A stretch of 64,000 nucleotides of DNA from Coraliomargarita sp. GTDB lineage: Bacteria; Verrucomicrobiota; Verrucomicrobiia; Opitutales; UBA953. The stretch's first letter is position 1. Each line of letters begins with the position of its first letter. The position numbers were made by a program, and so were the translations under genes. Below the pieces are notes generated by a model. It was not told the DNA's origin and did not search any database. It saw only the letters and a list, made by a program, of their open reading frames with translations. The DNA lies in contig JAHEJL010000001.1 in assembly GCA_024638885.1 (NCBI GenBank), positions 335,001-399,000 on the forward strand. The letters run 5' to 3'. Positions 56,757 to 64,000 of the stretch are shown here, one piece after another.

Positions 56757-58209
56757 AGGCCAGGGCTTCCGCGAACGCCGCCCAGATCTCTTCGACCGGC
56801 TCCAAACCGATCGAGATGCGCAGGAGGTCGGGGTCGAGGCCGGAGGCCCGGATGTGCGCCCTGCCCTCCTCGCTGGTGACTTCCTCGAAATGGGCGAGCC
56901 AGAGGAACGGCGCCGCGAGCGTGTAGCGAAGCCCGAAGCTCGGGCCCTTGGCGACCGCGAGGCGATCGTAGACGCGACGCATGTCGCCACGGAGCTCCAA
57001 GGTGATGAGCGCGCCGGCGCCGGCGCCCGGACGCTGGAGCCGACGATACGCGGCGGCCGTCGCGCCGGTGTCCGCGGTGCGCACGCGCGCGACGGCCGGA
57101 TGCGCGGCGAGACGACGGGCGATCTCGGCCGCGTTGGCGGAAAGCCGGGCGGTGACGTCGGCGACGCCGACGGCCTGGGCGGCGAGCACGCCGAGGTCGA
57201 GCGCATGCAACGGCTCGAGGCGAGCCCGGGCGACCGCGAGCAGCGCGGCGGCGTCCGGGCGGGCCGGGTTCACGGCGAGGACGCCGGCCATCACGTCGCC
57301 TTCGGAGCCGACATACTTGGTGAGGCTCGAGACGAGGATGTCCGCGAACGGCAGGACGTCGACGGTGGCGAGACCGACGCTGCTCGGATCGAGGAGCAGC
57401 ATGGCGCCATGCTTGTCGCAGAGCGCGCGCAGCGCCGGGATGTCGGCCGTCTCGAGCTGCGGATTGTTCGGGACCTCGGTGAAGACGCCGGCGACGTCGC
57501 CGGCGGCCAGCAGCCGCTCGACCGCGGCGAGGTCGCGCACGTCGGCGACGAAGCGATGCTTCGCGTCATGGGCCTTCTCGAAGAGGCGGGTCGAATCGAC
57601 GTACAGCCAGCCGAGCTGGATCCAGGCGGTGCGACCGCGCGGACGCTGCGCGGCGTCGACCGCGGCGATGCCGGCGTCGACCGCGTTCATCCCGGAGGCC
57701 GCGACCAGGATGTCGGCCGGCTTCACTCCGGCGAGGAGCGGCGACAACGTCGACCGCAGCGAGGCGAGCGCGGCGGCGCCGTCGACGGGCGCGGCGCCCG
57801 CGAGCCAGGCTTCGGCCTGACGCGACGAGATGAGCGTGCCCGTGTGCTGCACCATCTTGGCGAGACGCAACGCGGCATCGCCCGGGGGCGTGGCGGCCAG
57901 CCACCAATCGCCGACGCGGTCGAGCGAGGTCAGCGTGGCGCCGACGTGGGCGGCGAGGCGGCGCGCGGCGGCTTCGGAGACCAGCGGGAAGAGTTCGCCG
58001 GCGCGGCCGAGACGGCGAGCGGCTTCCTGCGCGGCGCGGGAGACGAGCTCGTTGCGGACGAAACGCGGATAGCCCGCGCGGAGCAGTTTCCAGACGCGGT
58101 CTTCCTTGCGCTCGTAGCTTTCGACATCGGCGAGCGTCGGCAGGCAGACGACCGTCGCATGCGGCGAGTCGGGCACCGTGGCGCCCAGCGCTGGCGAAAG
58201 GAGCGGCAC
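56755..58209 (-). CDS. Cys/Met metabolism PLP-dependent enzyme (cystathionine gamma-synthase-like)
   Basis: MLLLDPSSVGLATVDVLPFADILVSSLTKYVGSEGDVMAG PLP-Lys region; GTG start uncertain. Confidence 0.82.
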   Translation of the reverse strand: MPLLSPALGATVPDSPHATVVCLPTLADVESYERKEDRVWKLLRAGYPRFVRNELVSRAAQEAARRLGRAGELFPLVSEAAARRLAAHVGATLTSLDRVGDWWLAATPPGDAALRLAKMVQHTGTLISSRQAEAWLAGAAPVDGAAALASLRSTLSPLLAGVKPADILVAASGMNAVDAGIAAVDAAQRPRGRTAWIQLGWLYVDSTRLFEKAHDAKHRFVADVRDLAAVERLLAAGDVAGVFTEVPNNPQLETADIPALRALCDKHGAMLLLDPSSVGLATVDVLPFADILVSSLTKYVGSEGDVMAGVLAVNPARPDAAALLAVARARLEPLHALDLGVLAAQAVGVADVTARLSANAAEIARRLAAHPAVARVRTADTGATAAAYRRLQRPGAGAGALITLELRGDMRRVYDRLAVAKGPSFGLRYTLAAPFLWLAHFEEVTSEEGRAHIRASGLDPDLLRISIGLEPVEEIWAAFAEALA

Positions 58210-58211
58210 GA

Positions 58212-59468
58212 TCAGAGACCTTCGGCCGGCTGCTCGTTCTGCAGGATCTGCTCGAGCGACTGGCGGCGGCGGATCAGCGCGAAGGTCCCGTCGCGACGCA
58301 GGAGGACTTCCGGGGCTTCGGGGAAGGAATTGTAATTCTTCGTGCTCATGCCCGCGCAGTAGGCGCCGGCGCCGCCGATGACGCAGAGGTCGCCGGGCGC
58401 GGCTTCGGGCAGCGTGCGGGCGGCGAGCGTCTCGGGTTCGCCGGGCGCGCAGCTGATGAGGTCGCCCGATTCGCAGCAATGACCGACGATGACGTAGCCG
58501 CGCGTCGCGCCGGTGACCTTGGCGGGATAGAGGTGCACCGGGTGCTGGGAGCCGTAGAGGGACGGACGGAGGATCTCGGTCATGCCCGAGTCGAGCTTGA
58601 TGAATTCGCGGAGTCCCGTGGACACGATGTCCTGCACGCGGGAAAGCACCGCGCCGGCGTTGGCGACGAGGAACGTGCCCGGCTCGATCTCGAGGCGGAG
58701 CTTGCGACCGTCGGCCGCGGCGAACTTCTCGAAGGCGACCTTGACCGGGGCGCCGACGACCTGCGGGTCGGTGCCCTTCTCGGCCGCGACGCGCGCGACC
58801 TTGTAGCCGCCGCCGAGGTTGAGGGTCTGCACCGTCGGGAAACGGCTGACGAGGGCGAGGCTGGCGGCCGACACTTCCTGCCAGACGACGGGGTCGCTGC
58901 CGGAACCGATGTGGGTATGGATGCGGACGACCTTCAGGCCGTACTGCTTCACGATGGCCTGGGCCTGGTCGGCCCATTCGTGCCAGATCCCGAAGGAGGA
59001 GTCGGGACCGCCGACGTTGGTCTTGCCCGTACCGCCCGAGCCACGGCCGGGGTTGAAGCGCAGGCCGACCTCATGGCCGGGGAGGGCTTTGCCGATCCGC
59101 TCCAACTGGAGGAGGGAGCAGGCGTTCACGTGCACTCCCTTATTAAGGAGAGAGGGGAAATCGTCGGGCAGTTCCTGGGAGGACAGGGAGATCCGGTCGG
59201 CGGGCACCCCGGCCAGCATGGCGCGGCGGACTTCCCAGCCCGAGCTGGCGTCGAAATGGAGGCCTTTGTTGGCGAAGATCTTCAGGACCGAGGCGTTCGG
59301 GCAGGCCTTCATCGCGAAGCGGACGGTCAGGCCGAACGCGTTCGGGAAGGCCAGCATGGCGTCGGCCTGGGCCTCGAGGGTGGCCTGGTCGTAGACGTAG
59401 CACGGGGTGCCATGGGTCGCGGCGATCTGCCGGACCGATTCAGGAAGAAGGAAGCGATGGTTTTCCAC
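58212..59468 (-). CDS. lysA: Diaminopimelate decarboxylase
   Basis: [50 protein letters not shown] start. Confidence 0.92.
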   Translation of the reverse strand: MENHRFLLPESVRQIAATHGTPCYVYDQATLEAQADAMLAFPNAFGLTVRFAMKACPNASVLKIFANKGLHFDASSGWEVRRAMLAGVPADRISLSSQELPDDFPSLLNKGVHVNACSLLQLERIGKALPGHEVGLRFNPGRGSGGTGKTNVGGPDSSFGIWHEWADQAQAIVKQYGLKVVRIHTHIGSGSDPVVWQEVSAASLALVSRFPTVQTLNLGGGYKVARVAAEKGTDPQVVGAPVKVAFEKFAAADGRKLRLEIEPGTFLVANAGAVLSRVQDIVSTGLREFIKLDSGMTEILRPSLYGSQHPVHLYPAKVTGATRGYVIVGHCCESGDLISCAPGEPETLAARTLPEAAPGDLCVIGGAGAYCAGMSTKNYNSFPEAPEVLLRRDGTFALIRRRQSLEQILQNEQPAEGL

Positions 59469-59589
59469 GGGAGTGTCTCGGGCGGACTTTGGCAGGCCCG
59501 CCCTTCCCTTCCAGCCTTTTTGCGGAAGTATGACACCGCTTGCCTCCCCTCCCCTCGCCCCTTGGGATGGGCTCGGCTTTCGCCGTCCC

Positions 59590-60948
59590 ATGTCCGCCTC
59601 CGAGACCATCGTCGCCGCCGCGACACCCGCCGGTCGTTCGGCCTTGGCGATCGTCCGCGTCGACGGCCCGCTCGCGGCCGCCATCGCGCACGACGCGCTG
59701 CGCCGGCAGACCCTGCTCGCCGAGAAGACCTCGACGCTCGGCATCTGGCGCAACCAGGCCGGCGAACCGGTCGACCAGGTCGTCGCCGTGCTCTGGCACG
59801 CCGGCCGTTCGTTCACCGGCAACGATTCGCTCGAGATCACCTGCCACGGCAACCCGCTGCTCGTCCGCCGCATCACCGAGGACTGCCTCGCGCGCGGCGG
59901 CCGCCTCGCCGAGCCCGGCGAGTTCACGCGCCGCTCCTATCTCGCGGGCCGCATCGACCTCACGCAGGCCGAGGCCGTCGCCGACCTGATCCACGCCAGC
60001 TCCGAACGCGCGCTCGCCTCCGCGCGCCGCATGCTCGCCGGCGAGCTCGGCCGGCACGTCGCGCGCTGGACCGACCGCACGCTGCAGATCCTCGCCGAGC
60101 TCGAGGCGCACATCGATTTCCCCGAGGAGGACCTGCCGCCGGAGGATCCGCGCGGCCCTGCGGCCCGCTTGGTCGAAATCGCGTCAGAACTTTCCCACTA
60201 CGCCCGCACCGCGAAGCACGACGGCGCCCTGCGCGCCGGTTTGCGCGTCGCCGTCGTCGGCGCGCCGAACGCGGGCAAGTCGAGCCTGCTCAACGCGCTG
60301 ACCGGCGCGGACCGCGCGATCGTGAGCCCCGAGGCAGGCACCACGCGCGACTACCTCGAGGCGCCCGTCGCCGGGCTGCCGCTCGCCGTCACGGCGATCG
60401 ACACCGCGGGCCTGCGCGACGGCGGCTCGACGCTCGAGAACCTCGGCATGGCGCGCTCGCTCGAACAGGCGCGCGGCGCGCATCTGCTGATCCTCGTCGT
60501 CGACGCTTCGGCCGAGCCCCCTGCCCTGCCCGCGGAACTCGTCGCGCTGCTCGCGCCGGAACGCACGCTCGTCGTCGCGAACAAGGCCGACCTTCCCGCG
60601 CACGCCGCGCAGAAAGATTTCCTGCCGCAGCTCGCGAAGCTTTCGGCCTGCCTCCTCGACGGCCGTGACGCCGAGGCGCTCCGCGCGAAGCTCGGCGAGT
60701 TCCTCGTCTCCCAGGAGATCGCTCCCGGCGCCGAAGACCTCGTGGTGAGCGTCCGCCATGCCGAGGCCCTGGCCCGGGCGGCCACCGCCCTGACCGAAGC
60801 CGCCGACCACCTCAAGGCCCCCATCCAGACCGAACTCGCCGCCGCCCAAGGCCGGGTCGCCCTGGACGCCCTGGGGGAGATCGTGGGCCGCATCGATAAT
60901 GAGCGTATGCTGGACAAGCTCTTTGCTTCCTTCTGCATAGGTAAGTGA
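59590..60948 (+). CDS. mnmE: tRNA modification GTPase MnmE
   Basis: [39 protein letters not shown]-terminal FCIGK. Confidence 0.97.
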   Translation: MSASETIVAAATPAGRSALAIVRVDGPLAAAIAHDALRRQTLLAEKTSTLGIWRNQAGEPVDQVVAVLWHAGRSFTGNDSLEITCHGNPLLVRRITEDCLARGGRLAEPGEFTRRSYLAGRIDLTQAEAVADLIHASSERALASARRMLAGELGRHVARWTDRTLQILAELEAHIDFPEEDLPPEDPRGPAARLVEIASELSHYARTAKHDGALRAGLRVAVVGAPNAGKSSLLNALTGADRAIVSPEAGTTRDYLEAPVAGLPLAVTAIDTAGLRDGGSTLENLGMARSLEQARGAHLLILVVDASAEPPALPAELVALLAPERTLVVANKADLPAHAAQKDFLPQLAKLSACLLDGRDAEALRAKLGEFLVSQEIAPGAEDLVVSVRHAEALARAATALTEAADHLKAPIQTELAAAQGRVALDALGEIVGRIDNERMLDKLFASFCIGK

Positions 60949-60971
60949 TTCCCTCCGGTGAGGGAGCGCCT

Positions 60972-62852
60972 ATGCGACCTCACAAACAAATCCGCCTCGG
61001 GCCTGACCGCCCCTATGACGTCATCGTCTGCGGGGCCGGCCATGCCGGCGTGGAAGCCGCCCTGGCCGCGGCCCGCATGGGGGTCGACGTCCTGCTGCTG
61101 ACCGGCAACGTCGACACCATCGCCCAGATGAGCTGCAACCCCGCCATCGGGGGCCAGGCCAAGGGGCATATCGTCCGGGAGATCGACGCCCTCGGGGGCG
61201 AGATGGGCCTGACGGCCGACGTGACCGGCATCCAGTTCCGCCTCCTTAATTCCTCCAAGGGTCCCGCCGTCCAGGCCCCCCGCGCCCAGTGCGATAAGAA
61301 GGCCTACCAGTTCCGGATGAAGCACCTCTGCGAACTGCAGGCGGGCCTGACCATCTTCCAGGCCCAGGTCACCGGCCTGATCTTCAAGGCCGGGGTCGTG
61401 GTCGGCGTGCAGACGAATCTGGACCTCGATTTCCACGCCAAGACCGTGGTCGTCACGACCGGCACTTTCCTGCGCGGCCTGATGCACATCGGCGCGAACA
61501 AAACCGAAGGCGGACGTCTCGGTGACTTTAGTGCTAAGTCATTGTCTAGCAGTTTCTTAGAAGCGGGCATCGAACTCCAGAGACTCAAGACAGGCACCCC
61601 TCCGCGTATCCTCGGTTCGTCCATCGATTTCAGCAAGTGCGAGGAGCAACCAGGCGACGCCTCCCCTACCCTTTTCGCCTTCCACGATACGCGCCAGCAG
61701 ACCGACTTGTTCCACGTGGAACAAGCGGGCGAACGCCTCCCCGGATGGACCCCCGGCAGTGATCAGGTATCCTGCTGGATGACCGAAGCGACCTGTGCGA
61801 CCGGGAAGATCGTGCAGGAGAACCTGCACCTCTCTCCCCTTTACGGGGGCGAGATCACCGGCGTCGGCCCGCGCTACTGCCCCTCCATCGAGGACAAGTT
61901 CGTGAAGTTCTCGGATAAGGATACCCATAAGCTGTATCTGGAGCCCGAGGGTCGCAATACCGACGAATGGTATATCAACGGCCTTTCGACCTCCCTTCCC
62001 TTCGCCGTCCAGCTCCAGATGCTGGCTTCGGTGCCCGGATTGGAAAACGCCGTCATGTTGCGCCCGGCCTATGCCGTGGAATATGATTTCGCTCCCCCGA
62101 CCCAGCTTTACCCCACCCTGGAGTCCAAAAAAGTCGAAGGCCTGTTCTTTGCCGGCCAGATCAATGGCACCTCCGGGTATGAAGAAGCCGCCGCCCAAGG
62201 CCTGGTCGCCGGGGTCAACGCCGCCTGTAAGGTCAAAGGTCAGACTCCGATGGTCCTGGGCCGCGACGAAGCCTATATCGGCGTCCTGATCGATGATTTG
62301 GTGACCAAGGGCACCCAGGAGCCTTATCGTATGTTCACCAGCCGGGCTGAATTCCGCCTTTTATTCAACCACGGCAGCGCTGAACTGCGCCTGAAGGACA
62401 AAATCAGCGAATTCGGCCTCGTGCCGCCCGAACGTCTGGCTCGAATCCAGTCTAAGGCCGAAAAAGTCACCCACTGGATCGAATACCTGGAAAAGCTGGC
62501 CATCCCAGGCGGGATTGCCGGCGACGTCATCCGCCGTAACTGGGATTCGACCCCCAAGGACCTACCGCCGACCTTTTTGGCCGAAGCACCCGAAATCCAG
62601 GCCGAAGTCATGTATCGGGTCAAATACCGTGGCTATCTGGAGCGCGAAACGCGCAACGCCCGCAAACTGCACGACCTGGATGCCTTTAAGGTGCCTGAAG
62701 GCTTTGATTTCTTGAAAGCCTACGGCCTGCGCATCGAAGCCCGCCAGAAGCTCCAGGCGATCCAGCCGAAGACCCTTGGTCAGGCGAGCCGCATCAGCGG
62801 GGTCAATCCGGCCGATATCTCGCTGCTGATGGTCCTGTTCCGGGCGAAATAA
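60972..62852 (+). CDS. mnmG: tRNA uridine-5-carboxymethylaminomethyl modification enzyme MnmG
   Basis: [61 protein letters not shown] region. Confidence 0.98.
   Translation: MRPHKQIRLGPDRPYDVIVCGAGHAGVEAALAAARMGVDVLLLTGNVDTIAQMSCNPAIGGQAKGHIVREIDALGGEMGLTADVTGIQFRLLNSSKGPAVQAPRAQCDKKAYQFRMKHLCELQAGLTIFQAQVTGLIFKAGVVVGVQTNLDLDFHAKTVVVTTGTFLRGLMHIGANKTEGGRLGDFSAKSLSSSFLEAGIELQRLKTGTPPRILGSSIDFSKCEEQPGDASPTLFAFHDTRQQTDLFHVEQAGERLPGWTPGSDQVSCWMTEATCATGKIVQENLHLSPLYGGEITGVGPRYCPSIEDKFVKFSDKDTHKLYLEPEGRNTDEWYINGLSTSLPFAVQLQMLASVPGLENAVMLRPAYAVEYDFAPPTQLYPTLESKKVEGLFFAGQINGTSGYEEAAAQGLVAGVNAACKVKGQTPMVLGRDEAYIGVLIDDLVTKGTQEPYRMFTSRAEFRLLFNHGSAELRLKDKISEFGLVPPERLARIQSKAEKVTHWIEYLEKLAIPGGIAGDVIRRNWDSTPKDLPPTFLAEAPEIQAEVMYRVKYRGYLERETRNARKLHDLDAFKVPEGFDFLKAYGLRIEARQKLQAIQPKTLGQASRISGVNPADISLLMVLFRAK
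61706..61725. promoter_or_regulatory. parS-like ParB site (in mnmG): CTTGTTCCACGTGGAACAAG
   Basis: 20-bp perfect palindrome containing TGTTCCACGTGGAACA (61708-61723), a canonical parS variant. Confidence 0.85.
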
Positions 62853-62880
62853 CCCCAGCGTCCGTGGGGCAGGGAAGGGG

Positions 62881-62900
62881 GGTGTTCCACGTGGAACACC
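62881..62900. promoter_or_regulatory. parS-like ParB site (intergenic): GGTGTTCCACGTGGAACACC
   Basis: 20-bp perfect palindrome with the same 16-bp core (62883-62898). Confidence 0.88.
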
Positions 62901-62960
62901 CTCTATGTAAAGATTGCGGCCGCTCAGTGTGACGGTCGTGTATCACAAACACCTAAGTCA

Positions 62961-62988
62961 TTGACAGTGAATGTTTTCTGGATACAAA
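62961..62988 (+). promoter_or_regulatory. Candidate promoter upstream of the response regulator
   Basis: TTGACA (62961-62966), 16 bp, TACAAA (62983-62988). Confidence 0.4.
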
Positions 62989-63069
62989 TAGCGGCCGTAA
63001 CCCGACCGACACGATTGTCACCTAACTCTGGCGGTCAGGTTCCGGGGGGCTTTATGTAAAGGCGCACCC

Positions 63070-63765
63070 ATGGACGCCGAACACCTTAAGCGCATCCTGA
63101 TCGTCGACGATGAGTCCGACGTGACCGAACTGCTGGACTACAAGTTCAAGCAGGCCGGCTACGCCATCCGCACGCTCAACGACCCGCTGCGCGCGATCGG
63201 CCTGGCCCGCGACTTCCGTCCGGACCTGATCATCCTCGACGTGATGATGCCCGAGCTCACCGGGGTGCAGCTGCTGCGCATGGTGCGCGCCGACGCGCTC
63301 CTGCAGGATACGCCGGTGATCTTCCTCACGGCGAAAGGCGAGACGGCCGACAAGGTGAAGGGCCTCGAGTCCGGCGCGGATGATTACGTGACCAAGCCTT
63401 TCGACACGCGCGAGCTGATGCTCCGCGCGCAGGCCTTGTTGCGCCGCGCGAAGTCCGCCGCCGCCAAGCCTTCGACGCGCCTCGCGGCCGGCGCGCTCAT
63501 GCTCGACATCGAACGCCACGAAGTCACCGCGGCCGGCAAGGTCGTCGAACTGACCGCCACCGAATTCAAGCTGCTGCGTCTGCTCCTCGAGCGGAAGGGC
63601 AGGGTGCAGTCGCGCGAAGAACTCCTCGCCGACGTCTGGAACTATTCGCCCGACCTCGAGACGCGCACGGTCGACACGCACGTGCGCCGACTGCGCGAGA
63701 AGCTCGGCCCGGCCGGCGACGTCATCGACACGGTCCGCGGCGTCGGCTACCGCGTGAACGGCTGA
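63070..63765 (+). CDS. OmpR/PhoB-family response regulator
   Basis: RILIVDDESDVTELLDYKFKQAGY, LIILDVMMPELTG, winged-helix VDTHVRRLREKLG…IDTVRGVGYRVNG. Confidence 0.95.
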   Translation: MDAEHLKRILIVDDESDVTELLDYKFKQAGYAIRTLNDPLRAIGLARDFRPDLIILDVMMPELTGVQLLRMVRADALLQDTPVIFLTAKGETADKVKGLESGADDYVTKPFDTRELMLRAQALLRRAKSAAAKPSTRLAAGALMLDIERHEVTAAGKVVELTATEFKLLRLLLERKGRVQSREELLADVWNYSPDLETRTVDTHVRRLREKLGPAGDVIDTVRGVGYRVNG

Positions 63766-63814
63766 GCCGATTTACGCTCGCGCGAACCTCGCCGCCGGAC
63801 AGCATCCTCCGCAG

Positions 63815-64000
63815 ATGTCCTGGCTCCCTTGGTTGCTCCTGCTCGCGCTCGCCGCCGTCGCGGCATGGTGCTTCGCCGAGATCGCCGGCCACGTGCGCTG
63901 GGCGCGCCGCGCGTTGCTCGCCGACGGCGGCGCCCCGCGACCGCAGGGCTGGCTGGTGCGCAAGCTGCGCCTCGAGGAGCTTTTCATCGCGATCGAACGT
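63815..64000 (+). CDS. 5' part of probable sensor histidine kinase (truncated by window)
   Basis: Open frame MSWLPWLLLLALAAVAAWCFAEIAGHVRWARRALLADGG… immediately downstream of response regulator. Confidence 0.6.
   Translation, partial: MSWLPWLLLLALAAVAAWCFAEIAGHVRWARRALLADGGAPRPQGWLVRKLRLEELFIAIER

Noticed and set aside
62960-63030. PHO box upstream of the PhoB-like gene
   Set aside because: Only isolated TTGTCAC/CTGTCAA-like words; no properly spaced direct repeats.
62901-63069. Possible oriC in the AT-rich gap near parS
   Set aside because: No clear DnaA-box cluster (best match TCTGGATAC has 2 mismatches), no dnaA/dnaN nearby.

Overview
High-GC bacterial chromosome segment. Gene content suggests Verrucomicrobiota/Opitutae-like affiliation; this is inferred from DUF1552/planctomycete-type cytochrome genes and overall style, and was not tested. 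The window is mostly housekeeping and core metabolism. The largest system is a type II secretion locus in two convergent halves: a GspC-like protein plus gspG-H-I-J-K-L-M on +, and gspD-E-F on -. Other loci include feoA-feoB with a Cys-rich FeoB partner, an agmatine pathway pair after hisG, menC-menE, a DevBCA/MacB-like exporter with a TolC-like protein, lysA, mnmE-mnmG, dnaJ-grpE, and tRNA-Ala(CGC) and tRNA-Pro(UGG) genes. I found no phage, transposase, CRISPR or recognisable defence cluster. The most interesting signals are non-coding. (1) Multi-hairpin elements (GGTAGGG/CCCTACC context) occupy all three convergent intergenic gaps longer than 100 bp. They have exactly conserved spacings, complementary loops and degenerate 8-bp flanking repeats. 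(2) A strong intrinsic-terminator structure is embedded in the coding sequence of a NUDIX gene. (3) There are two perfect parS-like palindromes, one inside an apparent lineage-specific insertion of mnmG. (4) A compact Fur-box/promoter sits at an apparently leaderless feoA. All calls were made by eye, with no database searches.
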